The notes: generated by a model not told the origin, from the letters alone. Shown: positions 1-6,822, counted from the first letter of the stretch. The stretch: DNA of 7,847 nucleotides from Armatimonadota bacterium (GCA_023428805.1 JAEYWW010000068.1:1-7847); one strand, 5' to 3'. Translations and numbers: made by a program.

Positions 1-62
1 GTGCTGCGCGTATTAGTCGCGCCTCCAGGATTTTCTGGAAGCGTGAACAATACGCGCAGCAC
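1..62. repeat. Long imperfect inverted repeat (28-bp stem, 6-nt loop)
   Basis: Positions 1-28 pair with 62-35 around the loop GATTTT (29-34). The outer 14 bp (GTGCTGCGCGTATT with AATACGCGCAGCAC) are perfect. Inside that, 15/48, 16/47 and 23/40 are mismatched and 19/44 is a G-T wobble, so 24 Watson-Crick pairs plus one wobble are made out of 28. The stem may extend beyond the window. It lies inside the coding region of the partial membrane gene and has no T-run after it on the plus strand, so it is not an evident terminator for that strand. Its role is unknown. Confidence 0.85.
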
Positions 63-242
63 CGCAGCAAAGACAAAAAATGCCGCGCATAGCACACAAA
101 ATGTGGCAACAACGATCTGCAGCACCGCAGCAAAGACAAAAAATGCCGCGCATAACACACAAATTGTGGCAACAACGATCTGCAGCACCGCAGCAGCGAT
201 CACAACTGCCACACCCAAGACAAGAGGCCGCACGATTCCCAT
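1..242 (-). CDS. Partial hydrophobic membrane protein with a duplicated transmembrane segment (3' end outside window)
   Basis: I do not recognise the family. Reading the minus strand from ATG at 242, the frame stays open to the window edge (80 codons). It starts MGIVRPLVLGVAVV and has no charged residue from about residue 6 to 62, then VLRVLFTLPENPGG. Residues 19-39 and 40-60 are near-identical copies, each one membrane helix long and each with a CVLC motif. The copies differ at two bases: read on the minus strand, one change is silent (Leu TTA/CTA) and one conservative (Ile/Phe), whereas on the plus strand both would change the residue (Ser/Asn, Asn/Ile). With the classic transmembrane composition, this favours minus-strand coding. 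An in-frame GTG at 290 could add 16 hydrophilic residues. Neither start has a clear ribosome site. The plus-strand reading would be a Thr/Ala-rich extension of the M16 peptidase, which that family does not normally carry. Likely an inner-membrane protein; function unknown. Confidence 0.6.
   Translation of the reverse strand, partial: MGIVRPLVLGVAVVIAAAVLQIVVATICVLCAAFFVFAAVLQIVVATFCVLCAAFFVFAAVLRVLFTLPENPGGATNTRS
58..195. repeat. 63-bp direct tandem repeat, 2.2 copies
   Basis: Copy 1 is 58-120 and copy 2 is 121-183. They differ at only two positions (one in the AGCACAC/AACACAC stretch, one in AAAATG/AAATTG). The first 12 bases of a third copy follow at 184-195. The unit is a multiple of three and equals 21 codons, so the duplication keeps the reading frame of the minus-strand membrane gene and duplicates exactly one helix-length segment. 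The high identity suggests a recent slippage or unequal-exchange event, or gene conversion. Confidence 0.95.
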
Positions 243-279
243 GACGTTCGAGCTGTTGGATCGAGAAGGTGCGTCATGC

Positions 280-306
280 TTGCTCCTCACTTCTTTCCCG
301 CATAAT
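280..306 (+). promoter_or_regulatory. Possible promoter of the M16 peptidase operon
   Basis: CATAAT at 301-306 matches the sigma-70 type -10 hexamer at five of six positions and ends nine bases before the chosen ATG at 316. A weak -35 candidate, TTGCTC at 280-285, has a short 15-bp spacer. A start point about seven bases after the hexamer would leave a leader of only two or three bases. The divergent membrane gene starts at 242 or 290, so both promoters must share about 75 bp or less. Confidence 0.4.
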
Positions 307-315
307 CTCAGTCAG

Positions 316-1548
316 ATGGCGATCAACAAAACTGTCCTGCCGAACGGCGTGCGCATCCTGACCGAATCCGTGGGGCACGTGGGCTCGGCGAGCATCGGGC
401 TCTGGTGCAGGACCGGCTCCTGCGATGAATTCGACAACGAGGCGGGCATCACCCACTTCATCGAGCACATGCTCTTCAAGGGCACTCCCTCGCGCACTTC
501 GCGCGAGATCGCCGACACCATCGAGGCACAGGGAGGCAATCTGAACGCCTTCACGGACAAGCAGGCGACCTGCTACTACTGCCGAGTTCTTGCGGATCAG
601 GCGGAAACCGGAGTCGATGTCCTGAGCGACATGATGTGCCATTCCCTTCTCGATCCCGAAGAGTTGGAGAAGGAGAAGGGGGTCGTCCTCGAAGAGATCA
701 AACGAAGCGACGACGAGCCGGGAGACCATGTGCACGACCTCCACATCCAGTCTCGCTGGGGCTCGCATCCGCTCGGCAAACCCGTGATCGGAACCTCCGA
801 ATCCGTCTCCTCATTCACCCGCGACGCGCTGGCGGGCTATATGGAGAGACGCTATCGGGGGAATCACATTCTGCTCGCCATTGCCGGGAATGTCCAGCAC
901 GAAAATGTCGTCCAATGGGCTCAGGAACGCCTCGGCTCTCTGCCCGACGGAGGCGAGATCACGCAGCTGGATCGGCCGGTCGGCCATGCCGTCCACAAGT
1001 TTGAGGAGAAGGATGTCGAGCAGATTCACTTCTGCCTGGGAACCGACGGCCCGAGCCTGATGGATGAAGACACGCGCTACGCCGCCTCGATCCTCGACCA
1101 CATCCTCGGGGGCGGAATGGCGAGCCGATTGTTCCAGGAAATCCGGGAAAAGCGCGGCCTCGCCTACTCGGTCGGCAGCTATTCCCTCTCGTACACGGCC
1201 GGCGGCGCATTCACGGTCTATGGCGGCACAAGCCCGAAGACTTGGAGCGAAGTTCCGGACCTGATCAACACGGAACTCGCCAGCTTCCGCAACGACGGCC
1301 CGACTCAAGATGAGGTCGACAAGGCGAAGATGAGCCTCTGCGGCAGCATGATCCTCGGCTTGGAGGGCATGAGCAGCCGGATGATGCGCATGTCGCGCAA
1401 CGAACTCGTCCGCGGCCGCGACGTGCCGATCGAAGAGGTGACGCAGAAGATCAAGGCCGTGACGCGCGACCAGGTGACGGAGCTTGCCCGCACGATCCTC
1501 GCCGAAGATCGGCTCTCAACGACCGTCATCGGCCCCGGCAAGGCATGA
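316..1548 (+). CDS. M16 family (pitrilysin/MPP-like) zinc metallopeptidase, 410 residues
   Basis: This is a one-chain M16B peptidase, the bacterial relative of the mitochondrial processing peptidase beta subunit, expected to cleave short or unfolded peptides. The inverted zinc motif HFIEH is at residues 47-51 (ligands H47 and H51, catalytic E50), and the downstream glutamate ligand is E126 or E127 in GVVLEEI, at the usual distance. NLNAFTDKQATCYY (75-88) is typical active-site context. The second, inactive-type M16 half carries REKRGLAYSVGSY (277-289), with the conserved Arg-Tyr pair that contacts substrate. The length fits the family. ATG 316 is chosen because family similarity begins there (MAINKTVLPNGVRI). 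The same frame is open back to position 1, but that stretch is better explained as antisense to the membrane gene. No signal peptide is seen, so it is probably cytoplasmic. No Shine-Dalgarno sequence precedes the start. Its stop overlaps the next gene's start by four bases, so the two are probably co-translated. Confidence 0.93.
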   Translation: MAINKTVLPNGVRILTESVGHVGSASIGLWCRTGSCDEFDNEAGITHFIEHMLFKGTPSRTSREIADTIEAQGGNLNAFTDKQATCYYCRVLADQAETGVDVLSDMMCHSLLDPEELEKEKGVVLEEIKRSDDEPGDHVHDLHIQSRWGSHPLGKPVIGTSESVSSFTRDALAGYMERRYRGNHILLAIAGNVQHENVVQWAQERLGSLPDGGEITQLDRPVGHAVHKFEEKDVEQIHFCLGTDGPSLMDEDTRYAASILDHILGGGMASRLFQEIREKRGLAYSVGSYSLSYTAGGAFTVYGGTSPKTWSEVPDLINTELASFRNDGPTQDEVDKAKMSLCGSMILGLEGMSSRMMRMSRNELVRGRDVPIEEVTQKIKAVTRDQVTELARTILAEDRLSTTVIGPGKA

Positions 1549-3122
1549 GCGACATCTTCGGCGTGATGGAGGCGGCCTCCAGCGAAGCCGAACTCCTCCA
1601 GCGGTCCGCAGAGTTTCTGCGGGATCAACTGCACGCCCATGCCTGCGACATCTTCCTGCGCGACAACGCGGGGGGACTCATCCTTCGCGGCAGCACGCAT
1701 GAGTCCGAGCATGTGGAGCGGCTCCGCGTCGGAAGCGGAGTCGGCCTGATCGGAAAGACTTTGGAATCCGGCCTGCCCGCCGTCATCACGCGAGGATTGT
1801 TGACCGACGAACGTTATGTCGTTTCGCCGCTGGGAGAAGCCGAAGCCTACGAGTCTGCTCTGTCTGTGCCCGTTTTCGACGGCGAGAAAGTTGCGGGAGT
1901 CCTGCTGCTGCGCTGCACCGATGAATGGCCCGACGCTCCCGCCCATTTGGATCAAGCCGAGCGGCTGGCGGCGGATTTTGGCGGGGGACTTCGCGTGTTC
2001 CGCTCCGCCTACGCGCATGGAACTCAGCTCGACCGCCTGGGCGCAGTCACCGAAGTCACGCGATCCCTCGCCTCCAGCCCCTACCTGGAGGAAATTCTGC
2101 AGCTTCTCGTCAACATGACCGCGCGGCGGTTCAACTACAAGGTCGTCACGGTTCGCCTGCTCGATGAAAAGAGAAAGGAACTCATCCTGCGCGCCACTCA
2201 AGCCACGAACAAGGCCTACCAGAACAAGCGCGCGATCGCCCTCGGCGAGAGCATCGCGGGCCAGGCGATGAAGGAGGGCCGCCCGATCATGGTCCGCGAC
2301 GTGCAGAGCGAACCGGAGTACGTCGGACACGACCTGGCCGAGGAGCAGGGACTCCACTCCATGATCTGCCTGCCGCTGACCATTCAGAACCGCAGCGTCG
2401 GCGTCATGACCTGCTACACCGGCGAAGTGCGCGAGTTCTCAGACGACGAAATCCACGCGCTCGAAGCGCTGGCGAAACAGGCGGCGGTCAGCATCGAACA
2501 CGCAAAACTTCAGGTCCGAAACACGCTGATGCAGGAGATGCATCACCGGGTCAAGAACAATCTGCAGCAGGTCGCCTCCCTGCTCCGGCTGCAGATTCGG
2601 CAGAGCCACTACAAAGACCCGCAGCAGGCGTTGACCGACTCTCTTGGCCGCATTCTCGCCATCGCATCAGTCCACGAACTCCTCAGCCGCGACGATCTGG
2701 ATCACGTCGATGTGCGGTCCATCGCGGAGACGCTGGGAGCGCAGCTGCAGTCCTCGATGGTGATGCCCAACAAGCACATCCGATTCTCGATCCGCGGCGA
2801 TGAGATTTATCTCAACACGAACCAGGCCACCCAAGTCGCGCTGATCATGAACGAACTGATCCAGAACGCGGTTGAACACGGATTTTCTGTCGCCAACGAG
2901 GGTGAAGTCCACGTCTCCATCGAAGAGAAGGATGGCGAAATCGGCCTCTGGGTCAGCAACGACGGCGACCCGCTCGCGGAGGATTTCGACATGAGCAAAG
3001 GCCAGCTCGGCCTGCAGATCATCCAGTCACTGGCCCGCGCGCTGGGAGGATATTTCCGGCTGGAGAACCGCCTCGGATGGGCGGTCGCCGAAGTCAAGTT
3101 CACTCGGGCTCGGGCAGAGTGA
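1545..3122 (+). CDS. Soluble sensor histidine kinase, GAF-GAF-HisKA_2-HATPase_c
   Basis: This is a two-component sensor kinase that should autophosphorylate on histidine and pass the phosphate to an unlinked response regulator. Two GAF-like sensory domains occupy about residues 9-148 and 181-318. They are followed by the HisKA_2 phosphoacceptor helix EMHHRVKNNLQQVASLL (331-347; phosphorylated His is H333 or H334) and a HATPase_c domain with N-box MNELIQNAVEHGF (435-447), NDGD (472-475) and glycine box GQLGLQII (486-493). There is no signal peptide or membrane helix, so it senses a cytoplasmic ligand or redox/gas state. HisKA_2 kinases of this kind (for example PdtaS of Mycobacterium) commonly pair with ANTAR-type RNA-binding regulators. 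That is a family precedent; no regulator is visible here. The ATG overlaps the peptidase stop as ATGA, which implies translational coupling. The 3' end overlaps the convergent gene by 23 bp. Confidence 0.92.
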   Translation: MSDIFGVMEAASSEAELLQRSAEFLRDQLHAHACDIFLRDNAGGLILRGSTHESEHVERLRVGSGVGLIGKTLESGLPAVITRGLLTDERYVVSPLGEAEAYESALSVPVFDGEKVAGVLLLRCTDEWPDAPAHLDQAERLAADFGGGLRVFRSAYAHGTQLDRLGAVTEVTRSLASSPYLEEILQLLVNMTARRFNYKVVTVRLLDEKRKELILRATQATNKAYQNKRAIALGESIAGQAMKEGRPIMVRDVQSEPEYVGHDLAEEQGLHSMICLPLTIQNRSVGVMTCYTGEVREFSDDEIHALEALAKQAAVSIEHAKLQVRNTLMQEMHHRVKNNLQQVASLLRLQIRQSHYKDPQQALTDSLGRILAIASVHELLSRDDLDHVDVRSIAETLGAQLQSSMVMPNKHIRFSIRGDEIYLNTNQATQVALIMNELIQNAVEHGFSVANEGEVHVSIEEKDGEIGLWVSNDGDPLAEDFDMSKGQLGLQIIQSLARALGGYFRLENRLGWAVAEVKFTRARAE

Positions 3123-3540
3123 ACTTCAGGCAGAGATTGAGCGTGTTCGCCTTTTCCCAGTGAGATTCGGGCTGCTCATGCCCATTTTCATCACACCAAG
3201 TCCAGCGTCCATCCATCTGCTCGATGAGCTGCGTGAAGATGTTCCACACCCGTCCAAAGTGGTCAATCGGATGCTTTTTTGCCGGGCGAGGCAGATGCAG
3301 GCGAGGCTCGTTGGGCATGCTGATCCAATGGGGATGCGGGGCTTCGGCGTGCTCCACATAGGCCTTCGCCGCCTCGCGCATGATCTCGGATAGCCACGAC
3401 TTTTCGTGGGTTTGAAACGAGCGCGGAACAAGGTTGAAATGCGGTTCGTGAGCTGTGGCAAAGAAGGGATTGCGAGGGTCATCGCCATGGAAGATCAAAT
3501 TTCCAAACCGCTTCGACTCAACATCACCCGACGAACTCAT
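3100..3540 (-). CDS. Hypothetical protein, 146 residues, His- and Trp-rich
   Basis: I do not recognise this protein. It starts MSSSGDVESKRFGNLIFHGD and has 12 histidines and 6 tryptophans in 146 residues. Clusters include HAEAPHPHWISMPNEP (64-79), HPIDHFGRVW (90-99) and DGRWTWCDENGHEQPESHW (110-128). It has no signal peptide and no hydrophobic segment, so it should be a soluble cytoplasmic protein. The W-rich C-terminal half with paired aromatic and polar residues looks like a folded beta-rich domain and not like random antisense translation. ATG 3540 is the first start; GGCAGGA lies directly against it, too close to be a normal ribosome site. The gene converges on the histidine kinase gene with a 23-bp tail-to-tail overlap and is divergent from the glycosyltransferase. 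The histidines could bind a metal, but there is no clear motif. Confidence 0.7.
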   Translation of the reverse strand: MSSSGDVESKRFGNLIFHGDDPRNPFFATAHEPHFNLVPRSFQTHEKSWLSEIMREAAKAYVEHAEAPHPHWISMPNEPRLHLPRPAKKHPIDHFGRVWNIFTQLIEQMDGRWTWCDENGHEQPESHWEKANTLNLCLKFTLPEPE

Positions 3541-3617
3541 TCCTGCCGAAAGGGTAGCAGTTCAACGAGAGGCAAACTATCATTGAGCGTTACATAGAGG
3601 CCCTTTTTCCGAGGTGA

Positions 3618-3633
3618 TCCCAAAACTTTGGGA
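3618..3633. promoter_or_regulatory. 16-bp palindrome, candidate operator
   Basis: TCCCAAA-AC-TTTGGGA is a perfect 7-bp inverted repeat with a 2-bp centre, 62 bp upstream of the glycosyltransferase start. The size and symmetry suit a dimeric helix-turn-helix regulator. No T-run follows, so a terminator is unlikely. The regulator is unknown. Confidence 0.4.
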
Positions 3634-3664
3634 GGAAAGACGGATGCCCCTGCCGCTCTCTTGT

Positions 3665-3678
3665 CGTGTGATAACACG
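3665..3678. promoter_or_regulatory. Inverted repeat just upstream of the glycosyltransferase -10
   Basis: CGTGT-GATA-ACACG is a 5-bp inverted repeat with a 4-base centre. It ends one base before the TAAACT hexamer at 3680. A protein bound here would cover the -10/-35 spacer, so it could be an operator. A repeat this short also occurs by chance. Confidence 0.25.
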
Positions 3679-3694
3679 CTAAACTAGCCGAACG

Positions 3695-5092
3695 ATGCTT
3701 CGTGTGGTGATGCTTTCCTGGGAATATCCTCCGCGAATCGTCGGCGGCATCAGCCCGCACGTCTACGATCTTTCGCCTCGCTTGGTTGAGATGGGATGCG
3801 AGGTGCACGTTGTCACGAAATCCACTCCCCTCGCCCCAGATGAGGAGATCGAGCCAAGCGGCGTCCATGTACACCGCGTCCATTTGGATGGAGAACCGAA
3901 GAACTTCATCCACGAGATCCAGCTTCTGAACAAGGCGACTGACCTGCGGGTGAGGAAGCTTCTTGAGGATTGGCGCCCCGGCGGGCAGCCCACCATCTTT
4001 CACGCCCACGACTGGCTGTCCTTGGACTCGGCACGTGAGCTGAAATACGAATACCAACTCCCCATGATCGCGACTGTCCATGCGACGGAGTGGGGGCGAA
4101 ACGGCGGCGTCCACAACGATCTGCAGAAATACATCCACGAGCAGGAGTATTGGCTGACCTACGAAGCCTGGCGCGTCATCGTCTGCACCGAGTTCATGAA
4201 GGGCGAGGTCAACCGCTATTTCTCCTGTCCCAACGACAAGATCGACGTGATCTACAACGGGGTCAATGCGGCGAAGTTTGAGTTTGATTGGACCGAGGAG
4301 GAGCGAGCCGAATGGCGGCGACGACTGGCGTTGCCCACGGAAAAAATCGTCATGTATGTTGGGCGGTTTGTGCGTGAAAAAGGGATTCATGTGCTGCTGG
4401 AAGCCGCCAGCGCGGTCCTCGCACACGAGCCCAATACCAAGTTTGTGATCGTCGGCGGCGGCAACCGCGAGGCTTTGGAGAAGTTCGTTCGATGGTATGG
4501 GTTGAAGGACAAGGTGCTCTTCACCGGGTTCATGGCGAATCGTTCACTCCATCAGCTCTATCGGTGCGCCGATGTCGCCGTCTTCCCTTCGCTCTACGAG
4601 CCGTTCGGCATCGTGGCTCTCGAAGGCATGGCGGCGGGAGCGGCGGTGGTGACTTCGGACGCGGGCGGACTGCCCGAAGTCGTGCTGCACGACAAGACCG
4701 GAACGACCACCTATGCAGGCGATCCTGGGAGTTTGGCTTGGGGCATTTTGAACGTATTGCGCGATCCCAAACGCGCGGAGAAGTTGAAGAAAGCCGCCCG
4801 GGAAAGGTTGTCGGCGGAGTTCGACTGGACTGTCATCGCCGAGCAGACCAAGGCGGTCTATGACCGGGTTTGGGCGGAATTTCTCCAGTCTTATTGGGCC
4901 GACAAGACACTCTGGCCCGTCACGCCCGGGGCCGAAGAACGAGCGCAGAAGCTGGGTGTCGAACGCAAGGCGTCCACCGGCTCATTTGTGCCTCGCCCGA
5001 TGCCGCACCACAACATCAGCGAACCCGTCCGCGACGCAGACGAAGTCATTGCGGGCGGCCACACCGAAGAGGAAGAAGAGCAGGCCCCTTAA
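3695..5092 (+). CDS. GT4 family glycosyltransferase, glycogen-synthase-like, 465 residues
   Basis: This is a retaining GT-B glycosyltransferase of family GT4, probably moving glucose from a nucleotide sugar to an alpha-glucan or a related acceptor in the cytoplasm. The N-terminal Rossmann domain begins [20 protein letters not shown] (6-25) with the sugar-binding double glycine G17-G18. HAHDW (103-107) and TVHATEWGR (128-136) follow. The C-terminal domain has [17 protein letters not shown] (221-237; R224 and K229 for phosphate binding) and the EX7E motif E302-E310 in EPFGIVALE. The order and spacing resemble GT4 enzymes often annotated as glycogen synthase, but sequence alone does not fix donor or acceptor. 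The last 50 residues are polar and end in an acidic tail (EEEEEQAP), probably disordered. The start is set by the motif at the very N-terminus; no Shine-Dalgarno sequence precedes it. Its TAA stop overlaps the stop of convergent carB. Confidence 0.9.
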   Translation: MLRVVMLSWEYPPRIVGGISPHVYDLSPRLVEMGCEVHVVTKSTPLAPDEEIEPSGVHVHRVHLDGEPKNFIHEIQLLNKATDLRVRKLLEDWRPGGQPTIFHAHDWLSLDSARELKYEYQLPMIATVHATEWGRNGGVHNDLQKYIHEQEYWLTYEAWRVIVCTEFMKGEVNRYFSCPNDKIDVIYNGVNAAKFEFDWTEEERAEWRRRLALPTEKIVMYVGRFVREKGIHVLLEAASAVLAHEPNTKFVIVGGGNREALEKFVRWYGLKDKVLFTGFMANRSLHQLYRCADVAVFPSLYEPFGIVALEGMAAGAAVVTSDAGGLPEVVLHDKTGTTTYAGDPGSLAWGILNVLRDPKRAEKLKKAARERLSAEFDWTVIAEQTKAVYDRVWAEFLQSYWADKTLWPVTPGAEERAQKLGVERKASTGSFVPRPMPHHNISEPVRDADEVIAGGHTEEEEEQAP

Positions 5093-6729
5093 ACCAAAGC
5101 CGCCTGGTCGCTCTCCTGCTCAAACGCACTGTAATAATAAGGCGTCGCGCTCTCGAACTCACCTGCGCAGGTATCGACCATTTTGTAATGGGTGGCTCGC
5201 CCACTCATGGCCCTCACCTCGTCCACACTCACGCCACAGATCGAAGAAATGACATGAAGTGAAAATCCTGAATCAAGAGCAGCATTCAGGGATTCTAAAG
5301 TCAATCCCGTATGAAGGCTTTTCTCGACCTTCACCAGGTTCGCAATCTTGGTCAAAAACCAGGGATCGACGCGGCTGATCTTGTGGACCTTCTCGATGCT
5401 CCATCCTCGCCGCAAAGCCTCCGCCAAAGCCCAAAGCCGTTCATCTGTCGGCTTGCGAACCGCGATTTCGAGCTGATCGTCGGGCGTCTGCTCAGTCTCT
5501 GAATCACCCTGAAACTTGGCATGGCGCAGATCTTTCTGCTTCACTTCCAAGCCTCTGATCGCCTTCATCAGCGCCGCTTCAAAAGTCCGATCAATCGCCA
5601 TGACCTCGCCCGTCGCCTTCATCTGAGTGCTCAGGCCGCGGTCGCCGGAGCCGAATTTGTCGAAGGGCCAACGGGGAATTTTGACGACGCAGTAGTCCAG
5701 GGCTGGTTCGAAGCACGCCTTGGTCGTCTTGGTGACCATGTTTTCGATCTCGTCGAGCGTCTTGCCCGTCGCGATCTTGGCGGCGACGCGGGCGATCGGG
5801 TAGCCCGTCGCTTTTGATGCCAGAGCCGAAGAGCGAGAGACGCGCGGGTTGACCTCGATGATGTAGTAGCCAAAACTGTCCGGGTCCAACGCCATCTGGA
5901 CATTGCAGCCGCCTTCGATCCCCAAAGCATTGATGATCTTGAGCGAGGCTGTCCGCATCATGTGATATTCGATGTCGGAGAGCGTCTGCGAGGGAGCGAC
6001 AACGATGGAATCGCCCGTGTGGACGCCCATCGGGTCGAGGTTCTCCATATTGCAGACCGTGATGCAGTTGCCTTTGGAATCCCGCATCACTTCGTATTCG
6101 ATCTCCTTCCAGCCCAGCAGCGAACGTTCGACCATCAACTGCGAGCGCATGGAGAGCTTGAGGCCCTTGCGCCCGATCTCCCAGAGCGCATCGCGGTCGT
6201 TGGCGATGCCGCCTCCCGTGCCGCCGAGCGTGTAGGCGGGGCGGATGATGCAGGGGTAGGGGACGACATCGAGGATCGCCTGAAGCTCTTCCTCGCTCTC
6301 AATGATCCAGCTCTCGGGAACCGGCTCCTTGATTTCGCGCATCAAAGATCGGAAAAGCTCGCGGTCCTCGGCTTTGCGGATAGCGTCGAGCTGGGTGCCG
6401 AGGAGCTTGACGTTGTACTTCTCCAAAATTCCCCCCTCGGCAAGCTGGCTGGCAAGGTTGAGGCCAGTTTGTCCTCCGAGAGTGGGAAGAAGGCCGTCGG
6501 GACGCTCTCGTGCAATCACTCGTTCGCAGAATTCGACCGTCAGCGGTTCGATATAGACCGCGTCGGCGGTCTCCTCGTCGGTCATGATCGTCGCGGGATT
6601 GGAGTTGATGAGGACGACTTCGTAGCCCTCTTCTTTCAAGCTTTTGCAGGCCTGAGTTCCCGCATAGTCGAACTCCGCCGCCTGTCCGATGATGATGGGT
6701 CCGCTTCCGATGACGAGGATCTTCTTCAT
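5089..6729 (-). CDS. carB: Carbamoyl-phosphate synthase large subunit, N-terminal half only (split CarB)
   Basis: CarB makes carbamoyl phosphate for pyrimidine and arginine synthesis. This 546-residue protein covers only the first half of the usual roughly 1,070. It has the carboxyphosphate ATP-grasp domain (about 1-395) and the oligomerisation domain (about 396-546). Key residues are present: R123, R163, the glycine loop LGGTGGG (168-174), E209/E211 in WKEIEYE, H237 in DPMGVHTGD, and E292, N294, R296 and R299 in [12 protein letters not shown]. It ends at [11 protein letters not shown]...[12 protein letters not shown] plus six residues, the linker where full CarB begins its second ATP-grasp domain. 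The carbamate kinase and allosteric domains are absent, and the downstream sequence belongs to the convergent gene, so this is not a local frameshift. The partner half must lie elsewhere, as in species with separate carB1 and carB2. ATG 6729 is forced by an in-frame TAA 18 bases upstream. No Shine-Dalgarno sequence is seen. Confidence 0.93.
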   Translation of the reverse strand: MKKILVIGSGPIIIGQAAEFDYAGTQACKSLKEEGYEVVLINSNPATIMTDEETADAVYIEPLTVEFCERVIARERPDGLLPTLGGQTGLNLASQLAEGGILEKYNVKLLGTQLDAIRKAEDRELFRSLMREIKEPVPESWIIESEEELQAILDVVPYPCIIRPAYTLGGTGGGIANDRDALWEIGRKGLKLSMRSQLMVERSLLGWKEIEYEVMRDSKGNCITVCNMENLDPMGVHTGDSIVVAPSQTLSDIEYHMMRTASLKIINALGIEGGCNVQMALDPDSFGYYIIEVNPRVSRSSALASKATGYPIARVAAKIATGKTLDEIENMVTKTTKACFEPALDYCVVKIPRWPFDKFGSGDRGLSTQMKATGEVMAIDRTFEAALMKAIRGLEVKQKDLRHAKFQGDSETEQTPDDQLEIAVRKPTDERLWALAEALRRGWSIEKVHKISRVDPWFLTKIANLVKVEKSLHTGLTLESLNAALDSGFSLHVISSICGVSVDEVRAMSGRATHYKMVDTCAGEFESATPYYYSAFEQESDQAALV

Positions 6730-6743
6730 GCGTGGCTCAAAGA

Positions 6744-6749
6744 ATTATG
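6744..6749 (-). promoter_or_regulatory. Possible -10 element of carB
   Basis: On the minus strand CATAAT (five of six matches to TATAAT) ends 14 bases before the carB ATG. No good -35 is found 16-18 bases further upstream. Transcription from here would leave a leader of about seven bases, too short for a standard ribosome site. Confidence 0.3.
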
Positions 6750-6787
6750 AGCCGTGCAAGACCCTTTGCAGCGACCTTTGCGGAACC

Positions 6788-6816
6788 TTGGCTTCTGCGA
6801 TCAAGTTTGATATCAT
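6788..6816 (+). promoter_or_regulatory. Sigma-70 type promoter with extended -10, probably leaderless
   Basis: TTGGCT (6788-6793; four of six matches) and TATCAT (6811-6816; five of six) are separated by the ideal 17 bp. The -10 is preceded by TGA, giving an extended TGN -10. Only six bases (AGAGTC) lie between the hexamer and the ATG at 6823, so transcription should start at or within a base or two of the start codon. This is the best promoter in the window. Confidence 0.65.
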
Positions 6817-6822
6817 AGAGTC

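Larger units (their letters stand above)
3541..3694. promoter_or_regulatory. Divergent intergenic region between the hypothetical and glycosyltransferase genes
   Basis: These 154 bp lie between two divergent starts and should hold promoters in both directions. For the plus strand, TAAACT at 3680-3685 (TANNNT type, four of six matches) ends nine bases before ATG 3695, without a convincing -35 and without a Shine-Dalgarno sequence. For the minus strand only a weak TANNNT hexamer (TACCCT) is seen ten bases before the ATG. Two palindromes, listed separately, are candidate regulator sites. No open frame of interest is visible. Confidence 0.45.

Noticed and set aside
58..195. CRISPR array or integron attC site
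   Set aside because: The 63-bp units are directly adjacent without spacers. The hairpin at 1-62 lacks the RYYYAAC/GTTRRRY ends of attC, and no integrase or cas gene is present.
1..315. N-terminal 105-residue extension of the M16 peptidase from GTG at 1
   Set aside because: It is a repetitive Thr/Ala/Lys-rich stretch with no place in M16 peptidases, whose similarity starts at Met 316. The opposite strand reads as a convincing membrane protein.
1305..2357. 350-residue open frame antisense to the peptidase and kinase genes
   Set aside because: It lies opposite clear M16 and GAF coding sequence with strong family motifs. Its translation shows no recognisable domain and is a GC-rich shadow frame.
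3590..4426. 278-residue minus-strand frame opposite the glycosyltransferase
   Set aside because: It overlaps the intact GT4 N-terminal domain and has no domain of its own.
5089..5100. Frameshift or premature stop truncating a full-length carB
   Set aside because: No second-half CarB sequence appears in any frame beyond 5089. The DNA there encodes the C-terminus of the glycosyltransferase on the other strand.
5962..6750. 262-residue plus-strand frame opposite carB
   Set aside because: CarB is unambiguous on the other strand with all catalytic motifs. The plus-strand frame is its mirror product.
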